A stretch of DNA of 64,000 nucleotides from Galbula dea (lineage: Eukaryota > Chordata > Aves > Piciformes > Galbulidae). The stretch spans positions 558,001-622,000 of the forward strand of contig VWZX01006105.1 in assembly GCA_013399015.1 (NCBI GenBank), in the 5' to 3' direction. The notes beneath the pieces are model-generated. The model was not told where the DNA came from. It worked only from the letters and a program-made list of their open reading frames with translations, and did not search any database. Below, one piece after another: positions 49,501 to 62,495 of the stretch (the first letter of the stretch is position 1; each line of letters begins with the position of its first letter). The position numbers and the translations under genes are program-made.

Positions 49501-51425
49501 AGACCTCCCACACTGCTCTTACTCTTACTGTGATCTTTTTTCTGCTTGCAGGGGACAATTACCTGATGCTTCTCCAGCAGACAACCCCTTGAAAGATACC
49601 TTGTTCCTGTTTCTGAAAGATCTCTTCTAATGGTGCTGCCAGACTAAGTTTCTCTGTTTCAGATAGCAGTGTTGTGTGGGTGACTGGAGCTCTCCTGCCC
49701 TCCCTGTTATTTTTTCCTACCACTTCCAAACTGTGAGACAGGATCAACATCTTTTTGGAAGTTCTCTGGCAGTTTCCAAAAGTACTAAATCACAATTAGA
49801 CATGCAGTTCCAGGCACCACAGATTTTCTGCCAGACATAAGGGAACATACAGACTTAATGCCTTTCTGTCTGATGATGTTTCCACCACTGCCCTGAATCA
49901 GGTACTAATTTAGATCCCAAAAAGTGGATATAAAAAGTAAATATCAGATTGGTGTCATATTTCCTTGTATTTATAGCAGTATGTATTACCTAGCAAGGTG
50001 CAGGAATTCGTGTCCCCTGCATCACACAGGCATAGTAACATTGTGCTAAGTGATTTCCAAATGTAACATCTAAATGTAACACAAGGTTGAAGTCATTAAC
50101 ATGGTCTGCTACAATGGTGGTAGATACAGTCTTAAAGAAAAAAAACAAACCAAGAAGCTACCAGTAGATACTATGTTATCATTAGTAAGCAGTTTGGATA
50201 AGAGATTTCTTGAAGACTAAAGATGGTAACTACTCACATGTCATAATTAACTCCAGTGCTGTGGACAGTAAAGGTCAAAACTGAAATATCCAGCAGACTC
50301 AGAGACTGTGACTGCATGTTGCTGTGACCTAATTCTATCCAACTTACCACAGAGACTTCTTTATCACAATCAGCAAAATGATTCAGTTAGAACTGAAAAT
50401 AATCTGGTGATTTCTACAATTTCTCTCTTGCATAAGAAGAGAGAAAATAACATCTCTGAGGTGACTACCCTCACCATAATGAACTTGTATCACCATACAA
50501 ATGCTATCCAGTGGCAGAAAACATTTCCTCACTCACCTTAAAGTGGTTGTGATAAGCTAATTAAATATTTTATACTCTGCTAGATGATTGTCTGCTTATA
50601 TGTAAAGGAGATTTGGGGTCTTCAAGGTTAGAATCAAATATGTGCACAATTCAAATACATTCTCACTAAGCAAAATGTTTAGATAAAAGAGCAAACATAG
50701 CATTTTAAAGAACAATACTGAAGATGCTATATCATAGCATGTAGACAGAAAGGCTTTTGCAGCCCCAGCTGCTTATTGATGTGTGGAAGGTACTATTGTT
50801 GTTTAACAATGTGTGAGCTTTACTGCCATGGGGATGCCACATACACATTACACTTCCAGGAAGAAAAGAACAAACTGCTTTGCTAGTTGCTAAACTGTGG
50901 AGAACAGTCACCACTAATGAGGTTTTACTTTTTTTACTTTTCTCTGAAAAGACTTAGCAAATCTTTTTTATTCACAGGCACTAAAGAAAGGGTAGGGGAA
51001 GATGCTGAATTCCAGAGTCTCAAATGCTAACAGAAAATGCAGTCTAGTGACAGATAATGTATTTATTGTCATGCTCTTCTGAAATCACCATAATATTTCC
51101 CACCACTGTGGGAGGATTAGATACTATGTATTCAAATGGCTTGAAGAATAGAAATAAGCTGCCTTCTGATGTCAATTAAACTGCCCCTGCAAGTGTCCAT
51201 CATCTTGGTACATGAGAACCCCTTAATACAGTGAAGGAAGGATGCGGCTGGGAAGGATGAGTTTTAGAAGACATTTAGTTGAAACTAATGGGAGGGAGGT
51301 ACAAGCCCTAAAAAAAAACCATCTAAAAATATTCAGAAGAAGGCATGAGACGGAATCCAGAGGAAGAGATGCAAAGCTGTAAACACAGCCCATTTTTCCA
51401 CAGTCGTAAGTGTGAGATCTAGGCC

Positions 51426-51734
51426 ATGTTCCCACAGTCATGGGAGATCTGTGCATTACTCTATCACCTACAATTACTTCCTAGAATAGTACCAGCTAGA
51501 ATGTGTAACGTCATCATTTGTTACCTATCACTGCATGAGCAACACATCACCTTCCCCTCTACCTCAAGAAGCAGCAGCAGAAGCAGCAGCAGCAGGTTGA
51601 GTATCTACCTGGAACTGATCAGAGAGCTGTGTGAAGAGGCACAGACCCATTCAAAGTATATCACACAAGTCAAGCTACGTGCAGAAATGGCCAGTGCAAC
51701 TGCAGTCAGTGGTACTCAATCTGTGGTGCCATAG
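51426..51734 (+). other. Unassigned 102-codon ORF with Ser/Arg run
   Basis: The ATG-started frame reads MFPQSWEICALLYHL near its start, a TSRSSSRSSSSRLS run encoded by an AGC-rich repeat, then LELIRELCEEAQTHSKY and QVKLRAEMASATAVSGTQSV before the stop. I know no family for it. The segment after the repeat has a plausible helical, protein-like composition, but without splice sites, a polyadenylation signal or homology it may be chance or a decayed gene fragment. Confidence 0.15.
51567..51596. repeat. (AGC)n trinucleotide repeat
   Basis: Interrupted repeat AAGCAGCAGCAG / AAGCAGCAGCAGCAG, about nine units in total. Confidence 0.8.
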
Positions 51735-52002
51735 CCCTGCCATCTGCAGGACTTCCCAGCTACATTCCTATCATTTTCTTTTTGCTAGCACTGCTTCTAA
51801 CACAATCTCATGCTGAGATAGTTCAGAGGGCTGACAGCTGGCTCCACCAAGAAAGTGATTATTTCTCAGCCAGAGCAGCTCCCAGAGCCAGCCTGCCACC
51901 TAATTATATGAGCTTGTGCAACACAAGGAATAGGAACATACAACTAGTGTTGAGGGGGACAGCAGGACCACAGCAGCCCAGATGTGATCAGCTTCAGGTA
52001 CC

Positions 52003-52072
52003 ATAGAATTATAAAAAAAAAAATTATATAGAATTATAATAAGAATTATAATAAGAATTATATAAAAAAAAG
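52003..52072. repeat. AT-rich tandem repeat around ATAATAAGAATT
   Basis: A-runs flank repeated ATAGAATTAT and ATAATAAGAATT units. It is a low-complexity tandem array. Confidence 0.75.
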
Positions 52073-53059
52073 AGGACTCAACTAGGACTTCTCTGTGAAG
52101 AATTCACTCCTCCTCCAAAACCATCTTGCCCCATGAGAAAAGAGAGGTATCATAGCTATGAGATGGGCTCCAAATATCAGGAGATTGGCTACAGAAAATA
52201 TACTTGATCACCTGAAGGCCAGAGGAATAGCCCTTAAGAGAGACAGATCTCAAACTAACTTCAACATGATTCTGCTTCTCTGCTGTCTCCTGCATGGTAT
52301 TTGCAGGAGCAAAGAGGAGCAGATGGCACAAGGCAGAGAGCAAGAAGCCCAAAAGGAGCCACAGTCACCACCTGTGCCTGCCACAGCTCGTTCACTCAAC
52401 TGGGATAAATGGGAGGGGCAAATTGTGCAGAATGCCCTGACCAACTATTTTATGCAGTGCTGCTTGTTGTACTGTGAAATTATGCATATGTTAGAGTGAA
52501 ACCAATGAGCAATTGTTATCTGCAAATCTTGGTCCCAGTCTTCTTTTAGTGGCGTTTGCCCTGCTTTACACCCTAGATCCACAGCCTACACCAGACCATG
52601 CCTAGGGCTAGCACAGCCTATATATCACAGAGGCTGTTATTTCATTGATTATTCCCAATGCTATCTTAATAACCCCCTAAATTATGATTTCAACTTTTCT
52701 ACTTAGCAAAAGAAAAGTGCAAACACAACCCAAATCTGCTGAAGTGTAACAAAATTTGTTAGAATGTAAGAAAAGGCTGAGCTACACAAAGACAACCGCA
52801 GTTATGAAAGACAGAGGGTGTATGGGCAGCTGCAATGGTTTAAATCCCAGCCTTAAATACCAGTCTTAGCGCATTGCACCATGTGTCCTGCTGCATCCAT
52901 CTAGTGACCCTTAGAAACCCAGAAGTATTTATTCCAATGCATGTTTACTACTGTTTTAGCTGAAAATCAACTTCACCACCAGCCTGAAGAAGCTCAACTC
53001 AGAGACATTAGTGTAGGCTAGTGATTAAGAGTTTAATTCACAGAAATTAGGATAAAGGA

Positions 53060-53349
53060 AGCAAATCTTCTCCCTTGTGACTAGTAACAGGACTAGAGGG
53101 AATGGGCTTAAGCTGAGCCAGGGTAGGTTTAGGTTAGATATTAGGAAGAATTTCTTTACTGAAAGAGTGGTTAGATATTGGAATAGGCTGCCCAGGGAGG
53201 TGGTGGAGTCACCACCCCTGGAGGTTTTTAAGAAGAGGATAGATGTGTTTCTTCAGGGGATGATTTAGGGGTAAGAGTAGTGTAGGGCTATCGGTTGGAC
53301 TAGATGATCTTGAGGGTCCTTTCCAACCGTAATGATTCTGTGATTCTGT
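53060..53349 (+). repeat. CR1 LINE, 3' end, plus orientation, distinct subfamily
   Basis: Encodes RTRGNGLKLSQGRFRLDIRK, then NFFTERVVRYWNRLPREVVE and SPPLEVFKKRIDVFLQGMI, with an open frame over about 60 codons. The 3' UTR GGCTATCGGTTGGACTAGAT ends with ATGATTCTGTGATTCTG. The ORF2 C-terminus (KKRIDVFLQGMI) and the UTR differ from the CNLL/CDLV-ending copies elsewhere in the window, which indicates another CR1 subfamily. Little frame decay suggests it is relatively young. Confidence 0.93.
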
Positions 53350-54589
53350 AAATGTGGCTACAGTTCAGCTATGCAGTATACAGAATCCTGCATGAAGTGA
53401 GAGTCAATTAATTGTTATTTATATTACATATTGCATACAGAATCAAAATACTCTTAACATAACAGCATTTTTTATAAGCATATGACAGAAGGAGCCAACG
53501 GAAGTGGATTTCCCATTGATACTAAGTCAGTTAGTCTGTTTCAGCTCAAGGCTGATTTCCAGTTTACAGACTCAATAGACTTCCAGTCCTAGTGAAAGAA
53601 AGGCTAACTGCATGTTTTTCCATCAGAAAACTCCTCAGAAAGAACAGAGAAAATTTCAGGATTTTTTAGATCTTAAAAAAGTTAATGTGTCCTGCCCATC
53701 TGCAAGACAGAAGACTGCTTAGTATTCACCAGGCAGAACTGTTCTTTCCTTTGCTTGGATTGAAAAAAAAAAAGTGCATTGAAAGATTTTATGCTAGAAT
53801 TTGCTGTATATACACATCTCATCTGAAAACTTTAAATCATCCTGGGACCTCCTTAACAAGACAGACTCTCACACATAGTCTTTCTTTAAACCTTTGTATG
53901 CAAGTTGCTCATGAGACATACTGTAAATTCACTGAAATGAAAAAACAGGTTATCCCACTGTACCTTGCCACTGAATCATTGCATAACTCCCATTCCTGTG
54001 CTTCAGATGTAAGTACTGTGTTTTGCCACTTCATTACATTTTAGCTATTTTCCTTTTACTAAGTGAGTCCAAAGCATCACCAAATCATAGTTCTCCACTT
54101 GTTGGGAAGATAGTTTTTATAATTCCTTGGCATAAATGAAGGTTTTGTTACAAAATGAGGTCTCTAAAGGACTGCTATATTAGGTCACTGAAAAATCTTA
54201 GGAGCCTTTTATACGATGGCAGCTAGTAGTAGTGAGCTACAAATCACGACAATGGCAACAGTAATGATGATGCTTAGTTACCTCACAGCTGTTTGGAGTT
54301 TTGCACTCAAACAGCACTTTTTATGTAAACAGGAAGTCAGAATCTGCTCATAATAATTTATGAAAATTACATACTGTTTTGCAATAAACAAGCATTGTGT
54401 TTATGGACAAAGTCTGAACACTCTTTTGCACTAGATAATTACCCCCACAGTACTTCTGCAAAGGCAGAATTGTACACAGAAAAGCTGCACTAGCTCAGAT
54501 ACATGGTCAAATGGTGACACAACTGAGACCTCAGTGCTTGTGGGTACATTTTATTAGTGCTGTGAAATAATGATAATCTGTGGTAACGT
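53350..54589. other. AT-rich intergenic stretch between two CR1 copies
   Basis: I see nothing recognisable here, and no exon-like sequence. Confidence 0.6.
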
Positions 54590-55387
54590 GATCACAGAAT
54601 CACAGAATGTTAGGGGTTGAAAGGGACCTCAAAAGATCATCTAGTCCAATACCCCTAACCAGAGCAGGATTCCCTAGACCAGGTCACACAGGAAAACAGT
54701 CAGACAAGTTTTGAATATCTCCAGAGAAGGAGACTCCACAACCTCTCTGGACAGTCTGTGCCAGTGCTCTGCCACCTCAACTGGGAAAATTTTTTTTCTT
54801 GCATTCACACAGAACTTCCTTTGCTTCATCTCGCAGCTATTGCCCCTTGTCCTGTCACTGGGCATCACCAAGAAGAGCCTGACCCCATCCTCCTGACATT
54901 CGCCCCTCAAATATTTATAAACATTAATGAGGTCACCCCTTAGTCTCCTCTTCTCCAAGCTAAAGGGACCCAGCTCCCTCAGCCTTTCCTCAGAAGGAAG
55001 ATGTTCCACTCCCGTAATCATCTTTCTGGCTCTGTGCTGGACTCTTTCCAGCAGTTCCCTATCCTTCTTAAACTGAGGGGCCCAGAACTAGATACAACAT
55101 TCCATATGCAGCCTCACCAGGGCAGAGTAGAGGGAGAGAAGAACCTCTCTTGACCTACTAACCACACCCCTTCTAATACACCCCAGAATATCATTGACCT
55201 TCTTGGCCACAAGAGCACGCTGCTGGCTCATGGCCATCCTTCCATCCACCAAGAGACCCAGGTCCCCTTCCCCTTCACTGCTGTCCAATACAACTCTCCT
55301 TCTGCAAACTCCTATAACATAGCTTTCATTCTCGTCCCAGATTCCAGACAGTGACTCTAGCCTATAGCAGAGCTGTGCTACCATCAC
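54590..55387 (-). repeat. CR1 LINE, about 800 bp, minus orientation, well preserved
   Basis: The 3' end at 54590 reads ATCACAGAATCACAGAATGT, then AAAGATCATCTAGTCCAATA. On the minus strand two long open stretches cover the ORF2 C-terminus. The first, near 55387-55088, has GDLGLLVDGRMAMSQQRALV and VVSRSREVLLSLYSALVRLH. The second, 55021-54674, has LPSEERLRELGPFSLEKRRL, GDLINVYKYLRGECQEDGVR, VMPSDRTRGNSCEMKQRKFC and SLEIFKTCLTVFLCDLV. A frame change separates the two near 55.05 kb. It is the least decayed CR1 here, but 5'-truncated and not coding. Confidence 0.95.
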
Positions 55388-58300
55388 ATAGCATCATGGA
55401 AAAACAGAGGATTATAACAAGTAATGCACATAATGTCACAGGGAACTTAGAATGAGGGTAGGGAGAAGTTCAGCACCAGCAAGAGGTCATTTTATGTAAA
55501 CAAAAGTGGAGAGCACTGAATTTAGCTAGCTGATTATTTATCTTGTATTAAATTTTGCTTGAACATTTGGCTGTGGGATACAAAAATGCTAATATGACTC
55601 TCTGGATATTCTTGAAATCATAATAAATTTGAAGAGTAGATAGATAATCTCATAGAAATAAATACCTTAGACCATGCTAAAATGGCACTCACGACAGTAC
55701 CACTTAGACATTAGAGATATTACAATAATTGGTTTCATGTAAAACAGATAGCTAAAGACATTGGATTAGTTCCCAGGAGTGTGCTAGAATACATCACTGA
55801 AGATGGGTTCTTTAATTGAATGCATATAGAAATAGATATAACAGCTTGAGCCATACACAGTATGTCACAAACCTTAACAATTATGGCTACATTTTATTTT
55901 GCACACCAACCCATCCCCATAAAATAGCTTGTTTCAAATTTAAAGGGGCAGAATCCAATCTATTTGCTTAAGTGGAGTTCTATATTCTTTAAGGAAAGAA
56001 GCACATCATCCTGCTTTTCACTGAAAAGAACCTAGCACAGTACTGAAGCAGTATAAATAATAAATCTCTCTCTTACACATTTATAAAGAATCCATCAGCA
56101 TGATACTTAACACACATGCACTTTGAATTTCATTATGTATGTATGTGAAAATTAACTTCACTTTCTGAGTTTCCATAAATTGTCCTGTATAACTGGTTTA
56201 TAAATTTGGGCTAAGTATTTTTATTTTCATTTTCCATTTTTTGGAGTACCTTTACAGAAGCTGAAAAACTTTGGCAGCTACGTTTAATCTTTTCCTGCTT
56301 GGGCAAAGTGGTACCTCCACTTTTGTTAAGAGGAGCTGAGAATATCTAGACTGTTTTTCTGATTCATTGCAACAAAGGAAGAATTTTCATTGGTAGAGTC
56401 TACATACCTGTTCTGATTTTGCAGTTGTACATGTGGAAAAGTAAATACAGAGCCACTTGAACCATAAGGACCACAGACCACTTTGATCAAATAATCAGAT
56501 ATCCTGCATTAAAGAATTTCCTCCCATTTTTGCTTTTTTTCCCCAAACAATAGGCATCACAAAACGAATCATCTCTACCTTCAGCCAAAAACAACTGTGC
56601 ACTGTAATGGGTCTCTTATGAGAGATAATAGCTTTGGAAATAAAGTGCTGTATTGTCTGTTAGTGTAAAGATAATGAAAATATGTGAATGAAAATCAAGT
56701 GACTTCCTTGGAATGTTACATTAAACCTCTTGATTGACTCTATAAATTGCTTTCAAATCACTGCACTAATTTTTTTTTCCCCTTTGTTGGAGATGAAACA
56801 ATGCAGTACTTACTCAACAAGTTTTCCAACACTTTATAAATCCTTCAGAAAAAGTCTGAGCTGCTTTCAAAATGGCATATGTGCTTTGAAGCATGTACTG
56901 CAATTCATTATAAGTGTTTGCAGAGTCTATTTTTCTCTTAAAGGCAAAATTAGATTGTAAACCTGTAATTGTCAGAATAAGTTGCTTGCAGTTTGCACCA
57001 GAGTAGCCTCATTTCAGATGTGATCAGAAACCACACAGTCCACTCACAACTGTAGAAAAAGTGGTGGGTCTGTTTTTCTGAAATGAATTGCAGATTGTGT
57101 TACATTATTTATAGATACTGCTAACCAAAAGCTAAAAGAATCACATAGAAATAATGATAAAATCTTGCTTTCATAATTCATGAAGATAATCTTATTCAGA
57201 GGAGTGAGATTGCTTATGAGGATAACAAAGCAAGAAAGATTTAGATTTCAGTCTGTAAGTTTAACAAAAATACTCTTCAGACATTTTTAATTTAGGCTTG
57301 GAAAATCTAACAGTCAATTAATAAGCTGAGCTCAGAGAGCCTGAATGCTCTGTTGGTCCCAGGAGGGAGTGGGTTGCATCAGCTCTCAGCCTGGTGAAGA
57401 TACGTTCCCTGACACGCTGTTCACGCACACGGAAATTATGGGGCAAATCCCTACGCTCAGCTTCCTCTGCCCCATAAGGACAGCCTGGTTCTGTGGTGCC
57501 AGATCTTCCTCATGGACTGCTACTTGCGATGCTAACGCAGAGCAATTCAGGGGCTGCCTCAGGCTCCTTACATGCATCACAGTAAGCAACTGCACTGCAT
57601 ACAAGCACTACTGCATTTGAATTCTTAATGGCAAGTCAGTTGTTAGTATTTATCTTTTTATTTCTTTCATATGATACTGTAAATGTTAATGTTAACAGAA
57701 ATGAAAGAGTTTTAAAGTTACTATTTTTAATCAGATAAACTTACCAGCTACTATGAACCAAGCTGACATGCTGGCATGTTATTTTTTTCTCTTTGTTGAT
57801 AATATGCTCAAAGCTTTTTGTCCCAAGGCATGAAAAGTTCATTATTTAGAGCACAGGGTATTACATCTCCTGGGATTCCAAGTGTTGGTAATTTCATGAT
57901 GGACTCTTCAAACTATTTTTTGAGATAGCAATAGCTCTTTAATTTTTAATTAATTTTTTGTTATTATTTTAAGGCACACCATGCTTGTACCCCTTCTTCA
58001 TCCTATCTAGACTTAACAATGGATTGTTTTCTGCTTTTCCTCTGGGTACAGATGACAAACTCTTTTAGCCACTGACAACTGTGTACTCACTACCACTTTC
58101 ATTACCTTTTAGTCATTAGATAGTGACACCAAAAGGAAGACTGGCAGATATCATAAGAGAATTAGTGGAACTCTGCTCAAACACAAATAGAGCTGATGTA
58201 AGAGGGCTGAACTTTGCAGCATCCACAAGTCTGTACATTTCTACTGAAGTTCGTCACTGTCTGCCACTAATCCTGCAAAGCTTGGTAGGGATCAGCTTCT

Positions 58301-61300
58301 GATAACACCAGTGAAAGGTGGTCTTTGTTATAACACTCTTGTTGGTTTCTGCATAGTGAAGACCATACAAGCCTCATTTAGATTGTCTGTTACTTAGCAA
58401 ATACTATCAGTGTACATAATTCCGTGCTTCAGACAAATTGTAGTTTTCTCTTTGTTTTTTTATGTTATTTTCATTAATCACAAATGTTTCTATTTACAGT
58501 TCATACTTGTGACTTAATATTCTATCCACAATAAATGCCTCATAAATAAACATTCGATTTTTTTGGCCTTCTCTTCAGTGGCAAAGTAATGATTGCATTG
58601 ATAAAGTTCAAAGCTAGAATGTTTTGCCTGTAGTGGATTTATTATTACCATTATAAATGTTAGCTTCAAAGAGTTAAAGTTAGGTAGTTATCCCAATATT
58701 CCCTCTTTAATGAATTTATTTTGTTTCTTTAAACTGTGTTTAATAAGTAATAAGGGAGACTGGAAAATTAATATACATCTTGCTGTATCGATTTAATTTT
58801 AGTTCATTCTGTTTTCTCTCTGAAGTCTATAAGCCTTCAGGTCCTATCTAATCTATTCATTTCTGACATGTGCATCTTTCTACTGCCTAAGTGCTTCTGC
58901 TGTTCTTGAAACAGCCTCAGAGATTATTTAAATCCTTATGTTTTGCTTTTTCAGCTGTTAACCATTTCCCACATAATTTTATTATGTACTTCAAAACATT
59001 ATAATTGTACTCTAAGAAACTCCATTATCATATCAAGTTTAACTTAACACTGAACAGCATTATCCAAGTACAGTTGCTGCATCCATTGTCCTGCAACTGC
59101 AGGAACACTGCCAGACCCTCCCATCAATTTTAAAAGTGCCTGGCAGCAATTCCATACTTAGGAATGCATTTTAAAATGGATAGTTACTAGTGTTGGAGGG
59201 TAATGACTTAGTAATAGGCTGTGCATAAATAGGTAAGATGCAAGCAAAGTTAAGACTGTAGTGCTACGTTAACTGCAACAAGAGCAGACTGCATAATTAT
59301 TTAGATGACAGCACTGGAAACACAATGGTGTGCTTTAAACACACAAAATGCTAAATTCAAACCTACAGAGTGCAGGGCCACCATGACTGAAGCAGCCAGA
59401 TACAGCAAAGAGAGGTGTCAGCTGAGGCATTAGTTATCATATTTAGGATGAGCCCAACAGTTTGGGAGAGATCGACGTTCAAAAACAGGCTTCTAAACAC
59501 AATGCCAAAATGGAAAGGATTAAGAACCAATCTCTGCATATCAGTCTCACCCCTTTATAGGTATCAGACACAAAGAGATGTGTAATCATATCAACAGTTA
59601 AACTGACTACAGAAGAGGGATTGCATTAACCAAAGTACTTTTTGTTTCATTTTTGTCAAATGACAGTAAAAATATCTTCTTAGATTAGTTTTGTTTTTAA
59701 ATTGGAATCACAATGTTTCACTTTCAGAGCTAAATACCAAGAAAGAGAGGGTAGAGTCACAGAACTGGTGCAGAAGACAAGGCTGTTTTTGAAGTCCAGT
59801 GATTACCAATGTTCTTACAGTCATTCTCAAACTTATTGTCTGTCTGAAGGGATTTTAAAACACAAGCTACATTTGGTAGCATATATTAATGTACATTAGT
59901 ACACTGTCCTGTCTCCCAAAGTGTGCTTACGCATCTTCTGGAAGACTTTAAGAATTCAAAATCTATGCCAGGGACTGTTGTAACAACTTAGCAGTAAGCC
60001 TGACTGCACTCCAGGAGCCATGCTGTACTTTTGTACCTATAACTTACCACTACAGGTGTGAAAAGCTGTTTCTCTCAAAGGACATGCACCATGTTCTGTT
60101 TTTCTGAGGGGCTGTTCTCAGTCTTGCATGCAGATTATGTTCAGTTGCACCAGCTCCTTAAACATTCTTTGAAAAAGAGGGACAATGTCTCAAGTTTAGA
60201 AGAAACTTTAGAAAACTTTGACAGCAAAGAACTCACCTAAGCCATAGATTTGAATTGTTGACTTCTGTATCTCAAGACAAACTCCCTGATGCAAAAGAAA
60301 AATTTTCAAACTCTCTAGATGTTGACTGGCTATTAATGGAAACTTAAGACAGACATATTTGCAATTCCAAACACACTGCCCACCAGGCTGGAAGTACTTC
60401 CTATTTGATGAATCCATAACATTAGACCCACAATTGAATCAAAGCTTTGTAATTAAATCCTGATACACAAATCACTGTCTGAAATAGAAGATGTACTGGC
60501 CATTATCAATGCTACCCTGTAAAATCATTCTCAGAGATAGCATTAAGGTCAAATCAACTAACTCTGATTAATCCAGTGAGAAAACACCCCTCCATCAAAT
60601 ATCAGACACTTACACCCAGACTTATCTCAGCCCAGGGTTGTTAGCCACTCAAAACCTGCTTTCTACACTATCTGCTTTAAAGCATCCTATCTGTTGTGAT
60701 GTGCTGCCTCAAGTCCCTTTCCCTCAAGCAGAAGCAACTGAGACAGGCAACGATCACCCTCTTGAATAATCACTACTTCTGTCTGTGGCCAGGACACAAG
60801 AACACAAGAGCATACAAGTAAAAATATGACATTAATTCTCTGTACTGCAAGGCAATGCACTGCACTGCATGGTCTAGAGCTGATCTATACTCTGAGTCTT
60901 CTCCAGTCTGCTGTCTGCCCCCCTCCAGCACAGAAATGGACCAGCAATACACTGTAGAGATGAGAATAAGTTTTCCTTTGTTCTCCCAAGAGCTGCCAAA
61001 CTCTATGGACAGCTCAGCTCTAAGTTTCAAGCAGATGTCGCATATACAGGTAGTTCATAAGGTGGTCCTGCATTAGCATGATTCATCCTGTAGGATGGAC
61101 AGGACATGATACACTCAGTACTCTTTCATCTTTACCCTCTTTCTATCCTCAGTATTTCCTCTTCTTTTTCACCTCCTGACCTTTCTGAAAGACCACTTCC
61201 TTGCCATTCAATGCTATTGGCTATTAACCCTCAAACTCTAGTACAAGTTCTGTGAGGTCCTTCAGATCACACAAGTCCATCTCCAAGCAGGAGCTGAGCT

Positions 61301-62119
61301 AGAACTCAGCCTGGGGCTTGGGCTGCCATGTGACCCTTGAGAAACTGACTAAGGCAGAGGAGGCAGGCTTGGTATTCGCCTGAAGTTCATGTCTCATGCT
61401 CCACAATCTCATGGTATGATGGCATAATAAACCAGGTGTCATTGCCATTCATGTCATCACATGACACTGTGATGCCTGATAAGGCATCCTCTTGCTAAGG
61501 TGCCTTAGAAGCACAGATAATAGCCATATCAAAAACAGGGCAGACAGCACTTAATACATAAAGACAATCAAATCTTAACTTTTGTTCACTTCCAGCCTTT
61601 ACTCTCAGTTCCCTTTTCTCTAGCAGTTAATTCTTGGGCTGAAGTTTGTAGGCCATTAAGACACCTCATACTAACTTATTCCACATTTCAATATGCTAAG
61701 TACTAGAAGATAACACTAAGAAAAAAACAAATATTGATGGAAATTTATTAAAGTTATAAGTAATCTCAAAAGATAGTCAGAAATGTGTGTGGCAACTAGA
61801 TTCAGAAGTGAGAATTGGTGCCTTTCATTGACAAGGTTAGCAGACGTTTGTGTTATGCTGCTTTCCTAACATAACTAGCCAAGATAAGACAATTATTTCC
61901 TCACTGTGTATAAAAGGAAGAGCTTTGCTCAGCTCCAGGGTTCTTCTTGCACTGAACTCCTACCCTGCAAAAGTTTTTACCTACAAAAAAATAGTATTTT
62001 TTACAAATTTGTGAAAACTATGTAAGATTTCCTCCCTAATATTCTGGACACATCTTAGCAATCCCCAAGAAAAAATGTACAGGTTTTGACTATAAACTTT
62101 CTTGTCTGTCATTATCATA
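55388..62119. other. AT-rich intergenic stretch
   Basis: No gene or clear transposon is recognised. A GC-richer patch at 57345-57600 carries an open frame of about 91 codons on the plus strand and ends near a donor-like ACA|GTAAGC at about 57581, but I find no homology. The remaining sequence shows nothing I can support. Confidence 0.6.
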
Positions 62120-62495
62120 TCCATTGAGTCAGCAGTGTGCCCTGGCAGCCAAGAGGGCCAAACACATCTTGGGCTGCATCAAACACCGCCCAACAGCTAA
62201 TTAAAACAGGCAATTGTCTGGCTGAATTCAGGGTTGCTGAGGCCTCACTTTGACTACTGTGTGCAGTTCTGGGCCTTACAATTTAAGAAGGATGTTAAGG
62301 TACTTGAATGTGTCTAAAAGAAGGCAACAAAGTTGGTGATAGGGCTGGAAGGAATGTCCTATGAGGAGCAGCTAAGGAATTGGAGCTTGGCTAGGTTGGG
62401 GAAAAGGAGGCTGAGGGGTGACCTCATTGCTCTCTGTAGCTTCCTGAGGGGAAGAAGTGGAGATGGAAGTGTTTATCTCTTATCCATAGAAAGAT
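62120..62495 (+). repeat. CR1 LINE fragment lacking its 3' end, plus orientation
   Basis: GAGTCAGCAGTGTGCCCTGG, CAGCCAAGAGGGCCAAACAC, ATCTTGGGCTGCATCAAACA and later GAGGCCTCACTTTGACTACT, GTGTGCAGTTCTGGGCC, GGCTGAGGGGTGACCTCATT are typical CR1 ORF2 C-terminal sequence. Similarity fades after about 62495 (TGTTTATCTCTTATCC). The expected last 300-400 bp, including the 3' UTR and octamer repeat, are absent. Confidence 0.88.

Larger units (their letters stand above)
46533..53059. other. AT-rich intergenic stretch
   Basis: No gene is recognised. It contains T/A-rich low complexity at 47285-47324, an AGC repeat within an unassigned ORF (51426-51734), and an AT-rich repeat at 52003-52072. The remaining sequence shows no repeat family I can name. 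Confidence 0.6.

Noticed and set aside
54674..55021. 115-codon frame on the minus strand as a possible host gene
   Set aside because: The peptide is plainly the C-terminus of CR1 ORF2 (LRELGPFSLEKRRLRGDL), so it belongs to the transposon.
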